From: Pachypanchax playfairii
Lineage: Eukaryota; Chordata; Actinopteri; Cyprinodontiformes; Aplocheilidae
Reading direction: 5' to 3'
Length of the DNA stretch: 64,000 nucleotides
Assembly: GCA_006937955.1 (NCBI GenBank)
Contig: SSNP01000067.1
Location: forward strand, 2,175,275-2,239,274
Part shown: piece by piece, positions 1 through 13,600 of the stretch
Layout: the number at the start of each line of letters is the position of its first letter
How positions within the stretch are numbered: position 1 is the stretch's first letter
The notes under the pieces: generated by a model
Databases searched by the model: none
Told to the model about the DNA's origin: nothing
Seen by the model: the letters and a program-made list of their open reading frames with translations, nothing else
Made by a program: the position numbers and the translations under genes

Positions 1-54
1 TAGCAATAATCTGATATCATGACAGCTCAAGATGTCAAATATAAACCTTCTGAC

Positions 55-3000
55 CTGGATGATGGTCTCCAGCAGGTCCAGAACTATGAGGTTTGCCTCT
101 GTGGCCAAGTTTCCACTGATCAAAGCCTCTTGGTCCAACTCAAATTTACTTCTGAATGAAGATTAGGAAAGTTAGACAGAATTTTAAAAAAAAAGTAGAA
201 ACCACAGGGAGTCTGACAGGTAATTATAGATAAAGCAAGAGCCTGACAAAACCACATACAACATACTTATCCTGTCTGTCGTTTGTTTGTCTCCACTGGG
301 TGCGATCTTTCCTCCAGCGCAGGTTCTCCTTCTGACCCAGAGACCTGTCCATTCCTAACAGAGATTCAAATGCAAAGAGCTTTGTGAGGAAAGCACATTT
401 ACTAGGATTTAAATGAAGCTTTACTGCAATGTTTCACAAGCTTTTATTAGTTGAAGTTTTCAAAGTTAAAAAAAAAATAACATTAAACTTTAAAACACTG
501 CTGTTTTGCAAAAAAAGTCAGAGCAGCATTTTAAAAGTTACATTCTTTAAAATAAAACTAAAGTATAGATTAAAAGACAGGAAAAACAGAAAAGTCTTAC
601 CTCCAACTCGCTTCATCATTTCCCCGCGGGCTCCCATCCCTCTCAGCAGGGCTTCTTCTAGCTGCAGTTTGACCTGCTGAGATTTCTGTAAGGCCTGAGT
701 GCTCACTTTGTCACTGCTCTGCTTCCCCTGCAAGTGCACAGAAACACACAACCACAAAGTGGGAACTAAATGCACATAGTTTTAATATTCTGCATTAATC
801 AACATGCAAAAGTAGGAAAAATACATCTAAATAAACAATCAGCATCACAATTTTTTTGTAAGAGTCTCAATTTATGCACAAGAAACAGTTTGTGCCACAC
901 AACTCACCCTGTACTCAAAGCAGGACACGCAGATAGTGAGGAGCTCCAGCAGCTTGTTGAGCTGTGAGGGAGTCATATCCACAGTCCAGCGCTGAATCAG
1001 GTTCCTGTCAGCGTTCTTCATCACCCACAGGAAACACACCAGCAGGTGGCGACTCGTGTCCGCTGCCAGCGTGGCCGTGGATTTACCTTGCTGGAAAGAA
1101 CAGAAGACTTAGCCTTAAACCAAACATAAAAGATTAAAAGTTTACCATTTCACCTGCTGCTGTTCATGCCAGAGTTTTAAAGTAAACCACAGCCACTTTG
1201 GTCAAATCTCGAAAATAACGTCATTCAATATTGCAAGATTGTGAAATTGTGAAAGATTCTTGGCTCAGTGTACATAAAACTGACTGAAGGTTGATCAGCT
1301 GTGGCTCAGATGTGAGTTGATGCTGAGGGTTAGACGTAGATGGAAATCCAGTGATTACTTTCGTTTTAAAAATTCCATCCTGTGATCCGCGAGGTATTTT
1401 GCTGACAAACAGATAATACTGATAATTGATTGATTATTTATTTATTTGATTAGCATTCAATTGTTAATTAAATACAACCACAATTCAAAAAACATGAAAC
1501 ATTACTAATCAAAAAAAGGCATTGGCTGAAGCGCATGCTTATTTTGCCCTTCCTTAAAGATAACATAAATTAGCAAACCAGAGTTATATTGACTTTCTTG
1601 ATAAATTAAACAAAAAGACAATATTAATCAATAAATAAATAAATTTTAGCTTGACATTAGTAACATTTTCAGAGTCATAGCTGATTTTGGGTTTTCCTAG
1701 GTCAGCTGGGAATTAGATCAACTCAAAATGTTAGTAATCGGTTGTAGATGAACACTCACTAATTACTTTCTGGGAGTTGATTAAACTCCATAATGTTACA
1801 GATAAAACAAACACACGCAGGTGCGTTCATAAACAGGCAAAACTTTTATCACCATCCTTTGGCACCAAGCCAGTAGATTCCAGTAAATACATGTGTTGAT
1901 GCCCTGCATACGGTTAATTCTTCCCAAAATCTCATCAATAACAGTCACTTCTCTTATTATTGTTACACAGAGCACATCAGTGAATGTATCTAGAAGTACA
2001 TCAGGCTTCTTTAAACCCAAACAGGTGTGTCTCTCATACTGCCTTTGGTGAAGTAGGATTTTCCTCCGCATCTCAGCAGGTGTTTAATCTACTGCAGATT
2101 AATTTGCTCTGATTCGTTTGATAATGAATCACTGCTACAGACGGCTACTGCTGCTTCAGTGTGTGGCACTTTTGATGAATGTTGCCATTAAACTCCTACA
2201 GCTATATAGTGTCCCACCAAGAATCGGGTTTCAAGAGCTGGACTGAGTGAAGTTCTGATATTAAAAATAAATAAATAAATAAATGGAGCTGGAGAATTAA
2301 AACGCTATTTGTTTATTTGAAAACTTGCATCAAGAGAAAAACCCATTTTTCTTGTAATGAGCTAATGATTCATAAATATTCTGTTTGAAGGTGAACTGCC
2401 TGTGAAGGAGGAACAAGTGCTGTGGCAGCCATGCTTGGGTTCATGATGAACACCAGACCGTTGGCTCATTGACATAAAAAACACTTTTTCCAGAACAGCA
2501 TTTCCTGAAATAACATACGAGGAACTGATTCATCTCTTGGTAAGAAATCAAGGAAAGAGGAAGAGAATGGCAGCGATCAGTTTGGGCGCCTGTGTTGTTG
2601 TTGCTGTAGCTACATTTGATGGATGTGTTTGTCAGAGAGGACGGCCCTGCTCACTTATGATGGCAATGCCTGCCCATAAAGCATCTCACACAGATGTGTG
2701 TGTTTATGTATTTCTGTGTGAAAGAGAGAGAGAGAGAGAGGGTTTTTTCAGGATGGATGAAGTGCATGTGTGGTTCTGACAGCTAATCAATCAGCATCTG
2801 TGCAGCTCACCTGTTGGGAAGCAAAACACTACGGTCTCAAACAGAGAAACTCAAACACACTTTTGAACTCCAAAAAATTCTCTTATTATTTTGACGATCA
2901 AAAAAAAAAATTAACGGCAGCTAAATTTACCAAGGATGCCATGGAGACGAGAACATTTCGACCCAGTGTGTTGAAGGGGTTCCCGGCGATCGCCATAGCA

Positions 3001-4303
3001 ACAGACTGATTGATGGGTGGGACGTTTTCAAGGTCATCCTCAGGTTCGCCTGCTTTGTTTTTCCCACCACGTGTGTCACAAACTGAGCAGACGAACGGAG
3101 GCCAAACATGTAAAAAAAAAAAAAAAGAAGAAGAAGAAGAAAGAAGTCACACCATTAAATCTGATAGAACAAGATGAATGATTGTAGTTATATACAAAAA
3201 CAAAGTTAAATGATAGTGGATAATTGCTAATCAGAGGCAACTCATTAAACTTTGCCCCTGTTAAAACTCATTAGGAACAAATTCCAAAGGATCTATATCA
3301 CTAGCACCTGGATTGGTTTAGAGTTTTCAGCTCCCAAAACATAATCAACCACCAACTTTCATTTTATTATTAGCATAAAGAAGCTTCAGCATGAAGAGTC
3401 TATTTGGCCGCATGTTTGAAAGAAAGAGAAAAAATAACTAACCTGTGAAATCCAGGTAATTAGTGGATTCTATAATGATCCCCACCAGGGGGAGGTAGAG
3501 AGCTGCCACCTTGGCTCTGACCTCAGGTTTGTCACAGCGCTGATCCAGATCATGAGAACACAGCAGGCTGTAAATTGAATTGATGGCCTTTCTTTGAACT
3601 TTCCCGCTACAAGCACAAAGAAATATTTTCAAAGGATTAACACGTACATAAAAAATGTTTAAATACAGAAGTCTGATGCTGTTATTTTGATAAGAACTTA
3701 GCTATATTTTCTGTGTTTTTGATGTATATTTTGGAATAAAAACAGTAATAAGAACGTAACACGAATTAACATTTGAACATTATCCGTGTCTCTGTACCCT
3801 TCTGACTCCATGTCTAGCGCCGCATTGAGTTCTGTTAGGAGCAGACCGGTGAGGTAATGCTGTTGCTTGAATTCCTGAGAAAGATCAAACAGTGCCAAGA
3901 TCCTCTGCTGTTCCTGGAAACTACCGGAACTCTGAATGGGAAGATCAAGTGATGGAGTTAGAGATACTGTGAGAGCAGCACAAACAGAAGAACTATTTCA
4001 CTTGTTTCAAACTGTTTTAAAACGTTCTTTGTAAGTAAATCCAAAGTTCATCAACAACAAAACTTTCAAGCTACTTCTATTTTAGCAAAATAACAAACTG
4101 ATCCCCAATTTTTTTTCCTTTTTTTGGACTGTGAGGTGGCCACCTGTGAGGAGATGGATGGACACGGTGAGGCAGGTGCTGAAACCGGGCTGATGAAGTA
4201 GAGGTTCAGGTTGAGGTAGTGTTCGTGGCTGCAGAGGATTCGCAGGAACTCTAGACGCATGCTGATCAGCATTGGCATGGACACACTTTTAGCTGACATC
4301 TAA

Positions 4304-4354
<51 letters not shown>

Positions 4355-7300
4355 ACACGAACGAACGACCGAACGAACGAACGAACGAACAAACAAACAA
4401 ACAAACAAACAAACAAACAAACAAACAATCAGGTAATTTGTCAGTTGCATACCATGGATTCATATATATGGTTTTTGGTTAGGTTTGAGTACCGGCATAC
4501 CTGGTTGCAGTAGTTTTTGACCAGCTGGAAGACGAACCCTCGGTCCATGAGAGACAGCAGGTCATAGTGGAAGAAAGCCAGACTGATGTTGATTTTCTCT
4601 GCTTGTTCTACCTCCTGAAACAACAGTCAACAAATAGCAATCAGTGAGCCGCTCTGACCGGATCTTGCCAAGCATCTCGCTGAGCAAGCTGAGCTTTTGT
4701 TTCTGCAGAGGCAAATATAATTAGCACTTCTAGCTCCCTGTTGTTTGGAGGACACTGACAACATGTACACTGAAGCTGCAACTTTTTCTACTCAGCACAG
4801 CAGAACACAAGGCACATGCATTTTTTATTACAGATTTGGGGGATTTGAGTGGAGAAACTTGCTGGAATCACAGTTATGTTATCTGTTACTTCTTCATATT
4901 TACTTATTTATTTTACCTTTTGTTGTTTGAGAATTGTGCAAATCTCAGCTGTAACCACGGAGACGATGGTGGTGATGTCATCTTTGAATCTGTCAGAGAA
5001 GCGACTTCGTCGAGGGACGTCGTGCTTGTCGAGCTGAGACACATGCTGAGCCATGCTCTTCACCTGTTCAGGAAGTACATAAGAGTCATGTCATGACAAT
5101 ATATAACAAATCCATATGAGCTGCAGAAAACACACAGCTTACATAAAGTGTCTGTCTTTTTCTATTTAGCTTCATGTTCTAGCGTTATCTGATTGCTTAG
5201 GAAACAGGCCTTTGTTAAAGTTGAAGATGCACTTCCTTAAAACACAAATAAGCAAATAAATAAAGAAAATAAGCAATAAAGTGAGTGATGCACCTACAGT
5301 TCAAAAATTGAGAAATAAATATTGAGGTCACTTTATATTTTACAGACAAGAGCCTTCAAATTGTCCTTTTATCAGTTATTTTATACACAAACCAAGTTAA
5401 CATACAGGGTTGACACATAGAGGGCCTTAATTTTACATTTCTTCTAATAAAGTTAACCATTAACCAGAAGAAAAAGGACACAAACCAGCAGCTCAAAGAA
5501 GAACCAAGCATATTTATAAGCATTTTCTCTGCAGACTCCAGTGCTGACAACCATCTGCAGGGCCAGCTCCTCATGAAACTGCTGCAAGAGAGAAAATACA
5601 CAAAGTGTAACAATAATATAAACACTGTCCTCATATAAATGATACCTGACTGCATTATATAACTCATTCATCCTGAAGATGAGGAGAAAACGTTGACTGA
5701 AACACAACCAACCAGATCCCTCAGTGTTAGACTCCCACCTTGTGGCGACCAGAAGAAGATCAAGTGCTTTTTACACGCATTCATTTTCATCAGTGATGTG
5801 TAATAAACCAAATTAATCATCTAAATATGTTCAATAGATCTTCACCAATCAGGTCATTACTGTCTTTCCCCATTACATAGTTTAAATATCTAATTTTTTG
5901 TATATGTTTAGAATGTGCTTCTAATTTCTGTTTCAGTTTGTTTGACGTAAGAACAGAAAATTTCACTTTATTTGTTGCTGCATTACAAGTTAAACCCAAA
6001 ATATTAACATGTTGGATTTGTTAGATCACAACATGAATTGCTTCTTTATCCTCTTTTATTTTCTCCTGTACCTGCGTCCAAAAAATGATTATTTAAATTA
6101 TTTAATATTGTCTCCAATACAAAATTTGAATACTTTTAATAGTCAGAAGAAATTATAAACAGAAATAGAAAACCTACATACTTCAATAAATATGTGAAAA
6201 AAATTGTGAAAGCAGGGAATATTTAATCACCAGTACTATATATTTTTTTAAAAACACCTTTAATAGACAATCCCATCCTCTCTTTCTCAGTACTGCTTAA
6301 TCTCTTATCTGCATTTGTTTATTAAAGAAGAAAATTGCCAAATAATAAACTCTGCAGCTCTTTGTCTGTGAGGGAATGGTTAATGAAATGCAGTACCTTT
6401 CTGTTGGAGGGTCTGGTGCTTCCTGTGGGGTTCTGATGGTTGTTGACATCCACGTAGGTGGACATACGGCTGCCTGGGTTGTTCAGGCCCTGCAGACAGA
6501 AACACTGAATGTGTTAAAGTGTGTATCTGGTGGCTTATTCCAATATCTAATGTACTGTCGGGGGGTTCTGGTTCTTTTTCAAATGTCATTATTTTATTTG
6601 AAATACATAAATAATGTTGTTAGAACTCTGAATACCTTGGCAGAGAGAATATTTTTGACTTCAGAGTCTTCAGCAGAGGTTTGCTGAGCAGGGATGTCGG
6701 GGTTGCTGCTGCTGCGGATTCTGGACTGGAAAAGCATGCTACCAACTGAGACGGCCGTTGCTCGACCCATGGTGTTGTACCGACTCTCTGATGAAGGTAT
6801 GGAACTCCCTGGACCTGGGTGTGAGTTCCCACAATGAGACATTGTTAACATCAACAGGATCCCGGCGAGTATGATACTCAAAGCCATGAATGATTCTTCT
6901 AGTACCAGCAGTCTGCATGTCCCGAGGGGGATCCGGAAGGCGAAACACCCAGTACAGGTAAGTCGCCAAGAGGCTGTTCCTCCCCAGCTGATCCCGGACC
7001 AGCTCATGGCTGTTGTGAAGACTGTTGACAATCGACACCACAGACTCAAAAGCTATCTGAGCCAGATTAGCTGAGGAAACACAGATATAAACATGTGTCA
7101 AAACACTTGCTTTAGGACAGGAATTAAAAATAAAGAAACTGGGTTCAAAGTAACGCCTCACCTGTCTGACCGGCAATGACCATAGGCTGCATAATGAGGG
7201 TGAAGAGTTTATCTAGAACCCGGTGGAGGAAGAGCACCAGCGGCTCTAACCTGGAGGAGGAAAGAGAAATGATGCTGAGCTTCAGCTCGTGCTCCAGCTT

Positions 7301-7613
7301 GTTCTCAGGAATCTTCTCATCTCTGACCCGCAGAGGGAAGGTAACTCCGCCCTCCAGAGCGTGGCACAGGGTGAAGAAACGCTCCAGGTGGTTGTCCTGG
7401 TACAGAAGAGGGGGGACAGGTTACAATGCAGAAGGAAGCAACAGAGGGGACAGAAAGGTACTGCGAGATGGTGGGGACAAAAGACTGTAACCGTTATTGT
7501 TTTCAGATATTATTCACCTGAGTGTGAACTGATGACACAGCCTGAATGTCAACATTGAAAAGTCCTTTATGACTCTCCATCCATTTGACAGGAGGGACCT
7601 GGGGGGGAAGTCT
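55..7613 (-). CDS. dock8: dock8 exons 19-34, armadillo-like middle region (residues 696-1437)
   Basis: Exons: 7518-7613, 7162-7396, 6906-7070, 6636-6814, 6397-6489, 5486-5581, 4917-5063, 4501-4614, 4144-4299, 3798-3931, 3443-3606, 2931-3082, 908-1090, 601-727, 267-354, 55-151. These encode the helical repeats between DHR1 and DHR2. Conserved words are LEPLVLFLHRVLDKLF, FESVVSIVNSLHN, HEELALQMVVSTG, RLEFLRILCSHEHYLNL, LTGLLLTELNAALD, KVAALYLPLVGII, EEALLRGMGARGEMM and LDQEALISGNLATEA. Exon 34 ends in phase 0 at base 55 with a GT donor (AC at 53-54), so the next exon starts off the left edge. Introns are short (mostly under 500 bp), apart from 1091-2930. Confidence 0.94.
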
Positions 7614-10600
7614 CTAAAGAAACAGAATATAATGACACCAGAGTTCAGTTTCTAATAAATCCTTCCATGCATGCATTCCTCAATTGTCTCATTTTGCAAA
7701 TCTATACAGACTCGTGTGCCAAGAGATGGATTTTAATATGTGTACCTCTGGTGCATGCAGTGAGTAATTGGCAGGAAGTCGTTCCAAAGCAATAGGCAAA
7801 CAGAACTGACCCGTCTGCAGGCGGTCGCTGGTAAATATGGGCAGCCACTATGTCAGAAACAAAAAGGTCAATTCAGCAAAATATAAGTGCTAAAAATGGT
7901 GATTCAGTCCCAAAACAAAGTCTAAAAATGGTGAACTGGAGTTGAAAAAAAGCATCTCACAGAGTATCCGATGAGCGTCTCGCAGCTGCCACTCTGGTTC
8001 TGTTTCTGCTGACAGCTGATGTGGTAGAACGTGAACAGCAGGTGATGCCTCTCAGTCAGACGGGCAGGGAGAGCAAGTTTCACTTCCTCGTAGAAGTCTG
8101 GAGACCTGACAGAGAAAAGAAACAAGAATTAGCAAAAAGAAGAAGCAACATTAAGAAAGATGAGAAGGACAAGTGTGGAATAAGAAGAGAAATACTTTAA
8201 AAGCACAAAAACTTTTTTTTTAACAAAGAAGCTACTACATAATTTGGGTGTTAGCAACAGAAAATGAGAGATAGCATTTATTTTAACCCTGCATATAATA
8301 AGAAATTGTAGCTAAAATTTGAAGTCAAAACTGAAATTTTGGGTGTTTTTTTTTAATCACAATTTTCAGTGTAATAATTAGTATCAAATACAAAATTCAA
8401 GTCGTAGAAAAGCAGATTTATAAGTGGTCTACATACTTGTTGTGATAAGTAACAGGAGTGTAAACTTCTTGTAAAAACTCTGGACCAGATGATTTCCCAA
8501 AAATGACCTAAAAATAAAAACACACATTAAAATAAATGAAATAAAATCATTGTTTCTCACAGAGCACTCCAGAGTGTTTTTTACATTGTCTCAACTTTTC
8601 ACAAGCCTGTTTATTACTTTAAAATATCTACATGTGAGTTCTAATTGGTTCTTAATTTATTTATTTTTTTTACTCAATGCATTAAGTGCATTATGATTTA
8701 TGGATGTATAAACAGAGGTGCTCACAGGCAGAGCAGATCTGGGGTCTTCTCCACTCATAAACTGGATTTTAATGGTGATGTTTCTCGCTGATGTGAGTCT
8801 GTTGACAAAGTTCAGTCTCTGGGGATAGACGAAGAGCAAGTTCCTACACAGACACGGAGAAAAAAAACAACAGGGAAACTGTGTGTTGAGTTAATAGGAA
8901 GAAAAACCTGCAGGTGAAACAAAGCAGTTCATAAACACACCACAAGTTGGCGCCATCTCTTTAGGAAAATCTAGGAAACAGACAGAAACTCTGAGTTCGT
9001 TAAAAGTCTGAGACCTTTCTTGAAATGTACAAATGAAATATTGTAAATTCAACTGAACAAATATTTAAAGACTATCACACTAATTACTATATAGAAAACT
9101 TGTTCACAGGTTTAATATAAGTCTTGCTGAGTTTACTGAATCCTCAGCTTCTGACTGATGAGCGAACCTGGGACTGTTCTTGTCGCCTCTGGCGTGTAGC
9201 AGAAATAATCTCTGCAAGAGCAAACAAACATGTTGAAACCTCTTGACTGATGTTTTTACAAGGATGTTTTACTTTTCCTTCGGCGAGGGTGCAATTCCAG
9301 AAATGTACACTGACAATTTACTTTACGAACTCAAAAATCATAGATTAATAATTAAAATAAACAGAAAAATAAATATGCACATAATCAGCCCACCTGTAAA
9401 TGTTATGAGGGACGTAAACCTCATTGGAGGGGAACTCCAGCACCTCTTTAACCGGCCGTATGTTTTTCTCGGCCACTGGTATGAGTGGGATGAGCTCAGT
9501 GGATAAACAGGCTGATGGCGTGTCGTGGATCGGAGACAGGTCCAGCTTTATGCAACCTGTAAGACACGAAGTTTGGAGATACAGCTTGAGATACGACCTC
9601 ACCGAGTACAGAAACACTAACGAGTGATGTCATCAGAGATCACCTGGGATGGTCTTCACTCTTCTTTGTGGAGCTGAAGTTTTCTTGATCTCTGCAAGGA
9701 ACTTCAGCAGATCTTCATCACTCAGACGATCTCCCTCCTGACACATACATCATTTTTAGTCATTTTAAAATCAAAGGCCGGGATAGTGAAGCCAAAAATA
9801 AAGAATTATAGACAGGATTTTTTTCATGATAAAAACAAACTAGAAGGATTTGATGGAATGCAACAAATTCACATTTTTGCGACGAGGTCAAGCCGAGGTT
9901 AGATGCTTGTCCGTGTTTCAAATTATATCTCATCGCTCCAAAAATATTTGGAATTTATCCGTCTCCGTGTCAGACGGTGATCTAACCTGTTTGAAGATAG
10001 TGGAGATAGTGATGATAGCAGGTTTGAACCCAGAGACGTTGCAGTACTGATCATCAACGGTACTGAAACGTTCAGAGTTTCTCCGGGGAAGCTGAGCTTT
10101 TCGATCAATGCTGCTGGATTTACCTAAAAACAAAAAATGCATATTTTAACTGATGCATAATGAGCTAGAGATGAACTGTGTTGCAATCTGATTTGTTGGA
10201 TGTAAATTCCAATTCCTAAAGACCGACAGGTAAAGTTAAAGCTAAACGGGTGCCTCGTGAGGCTGACTGCAGTATAAATTCACTTTTCTGACAAAAACAA
10301 CAGTAATAATAAAAAAACACCTTTTGAATTCTGTCTACATATCACCTTTTCTAATATGCTGAGTTGGAATTACATATTTGATGCTTCAAAAAAACAACTT
10401 GATTGTGTTTGGATGAGTAGGTGGGACTTTCCGCCTCACAGGTCCTGTACACAGACCCTTAACACAAACTGTTGAGAACTAAGGTCATTTTACCTCCTTA
10501 TTGGTCTTTTAATGCAAATTTAAAATTAATAATTTCTAACTATCACTGGCTTGTGTGAACAAGCAAAAGGAAATGGGCAGACTCAGGATCTGCTTCTCAT

Positions 10601-13600
10601 GTCCTAAAAGAGGTATAAATGGTGCAAACCAGATGACACAAATACAGGAAATATCTCTTATCTGGATCGTCTTATTTCGAAACAGCTACCTAACAAGAAC
10701 AAACTAAAGAATACCTCCTTTCATGCTGTCAGAGTCGGTGACATCTACTGTAGCAGAAAGGATGACCTCCATGATGTTAACTGTTGCCCAGGCAAAAGGC
10801 ATTCGATAGCGACCCAGCTTCTGGCAGAAACCCTCCGCCTGTGTTCGCAGCTTCTCGAGTTTGTCCTTGTTCTGTAAATCATTTAATTCATAAGTGCCAA
10901 CTGTTGCAATGAAAATTACACCCACAGAGAGCGTAATGTGACCTGAAACAGGCAAAACGCCAAAAGAACATCATTTTTCTGCAGAGGCACAAAAAGGAAA
11001 TCGCTCTGTCACGTTACCTTCGTGGAGTCACCGTCCTTCATTGTAAAATAGGGGTCAGCACAGTCACCGATCTCTCCTTGCTGCAGAACCTTCTCAATCT
11101 GAAACACAGACAGGAAGTACACAAAGCTCAGCACATTTCTGTCTCAAAAATCCATATAATCCTGGCAATTACACAAGTATGTATTGAATTACAAGGTTAT
11201 TTAAAACAAGTTCAGCTGCTTTTATAATCAGTAATTTGAATTTCATTATTACCTTGATGACCAAATATATATCTGGGGAAGGATAGGTAACAGAGAAGAT
11301 GCCGGATCTAGCGAGCGTGGATGGATCCACACGTGGAGTGTGAGGTTTCAAGAAGTTTTTTAACTGTTCCGAGTTCAGATCACAGTAGAAGTTCTCAGAT
11401 ATCTGGAAGGAAAAAACAATAAAAGGGTTGAATATTTTATCTTGTAACATTAATGAATTATATTCAGATAGCAAGGCACTTTACAGAGAATCTATTAACG
11501 TGATCAGACTCTGACGGTGGTAAACTAGATTGTGGCCACAGCTGATGCAGTCTGACAGAGGAGAGGCTGATCACCACCAATGTTCATACGCAGACAAAGC
11601 AAAAACACAACAATGTGGAAAGGATGTAGCTGGGCTTGAACTACCAACCTCCTGATTAATGGAGGATCTGCTCTACCTCCTGCTTCACTGCTGCTCCATA
11701 ACACTTTCACAATTAAAGGTAAAATATCACTAAATTAGATTTCCTGTTGAAGGAAACATTGAATAAGAGAAGAGACATATTTGATACGAACATGTGTTGA
11801 TCCTGGAACAGTATCTGTATCTCCCCGCTAAATGACCTCGGGCAGGAACACAACCATATGTTATGGTCTGGCTGGTCCTGCTGCGCGTCATGTGATCCAA
11901 CTCCCTGCAGCGTTTTAAAACCACCCTACAGCACATTGTTCATCCCACAGGATCTTTACAACACTTGAGCGGGACAGTGAACAACAAAGGAAACCAAAAC
12001 CTGACAGACACATACACGAGATTCACCCAAACTAACTCTGATTAAAAAAAACACACAGATAAATATCACTGCTGACCTCACTTTCCAGTTACTGCTGCTC
12101 TAACAGCTGGATTTCTAAATGTTAACAGGATTTGTGACAGAACAGTTTGTTGGTGTTTGCAGTAAAATATTCTTTGTCCACTTAATAAGAATAATAAACA
12201 TTTCAAAAAAAGGGCAAGTATCCACACATTTATTTATTATCTTGAGGGAAGGACATAAACCATCACCATTTAATGCTGATGAAATGGAGCACAAGGAATG
12301 TAATAAGTCTTATTAACATAGCATCTTTTGCAATAATGGTGCCTCTGAGTGTCCGCCTCACAGCCACAAGCTGTGTATTGTCTGATGGAGAACATCTGGT
12401 GTTGCTAAATTAGCATAGCTTCGTTAGAAAACGGATTGCAGTGGCAGCTGCTGAAATGCACATCAGTTACTTCCCTGCACCGCAAAGCTTCATGAAATTT
12501 GGACTTGTGCAGCTTACTCAGTGCAATTTTTAGCTGAAGAGGAAATATCTAGTTAAAAGAGTCACATTTTGTAAAGAAGGAACAATCTTTATTATTGCAA
12601 AGCCAAATTCATCTGTGTGCGCGTCTCCTCTGCCTGTTTTATAGCCATTCTTTCATAAGTAGGCCACTTGTCAGGTCAAAACCTGCCCCTGCACATTAGC
12701 TGATGGACTGGACAGACACGTTTAATAACCAGAGCATTAAAAAGGAATTTTGTGAACATCTGCTGTGGATTTCATAAATGTAAAACAGCAATGAGTGATG
12801 TGAACAAAAACAAACAGCAACTGTTTTTTTTTTTTCCAAAGCATCGCAGGAGAGAGGGTACAAAGGGACGCCGGAAGACTGGAGACGAGTTTAAAAGCTG
12901 CTGAGAAGTAAAACAAGTTCACCGAGGAGAGCTGAGGGAAGTAAAAATAAACATTAAAGCGAAAAAGGAAAGATACGTTCAGGGATAAGTAGGTCAAAGG
13001 TAAACGCTTTACAGTTAAGAAGCAATTAAATGTGCCAAACAAGACTGACAGTTCTCCTTTCACTCAGACAGAAGCACGCCTCATAACTCTTAACAATCTG
13101 TCTCTGTCTCTTCTCAGTGTGATCGGCAGGAAGTTGTTTAACCTTCACAAGGACATATTCAGTTCTGCATCACTTTCAGTAAAAAATACAAGAGCCAAGT
13201 CTCTTAACTAGCTTATAAACTTATAAATTAGATTTTTTATAGATTTGACATTATACTGTTTCATTCTAAATGGTATGTTGCCCTAAAACCAATTTTTTGG
13301 GCAATTATTATTTAACAAGTAGCATTAAATTTCTCTGTCACCCAAGAAAAAAATCTCAGAGCTATTAGTCCTGCAGAACAGCCAGAGAGTGAATGAAGCA
13401 CTAATGGGAGGATCTACAATGTAAAAGCTTAATCTGAGAAAACCGTGAGCACTTAATCTTTTAAGAAAAGTATTTTTCTCTCCAAATCCACAGAAAACAT
13501 CTGAACAGCCATGGCTCAGAGCAACTGAGTGGGAAAACAATATACCACAATATGAAACATGATGACCCAGGGGTGTAAATAAATGAGGATAATGCTCTAA

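Noticed and set aside
3930..3931. Alternative acceptor two bases further in at dock8 exon 28
   Set aside because: It would break the phase with exon 27; the upstream CAG keeps the frame (SSGSFQEQ).
7162..7396. Internal GGTTAGAG donor-like site in dock8 exon 20
   Set aside because: Reading through keeps continuous similarity to DOCK8 on both sides, so no intron is needed.
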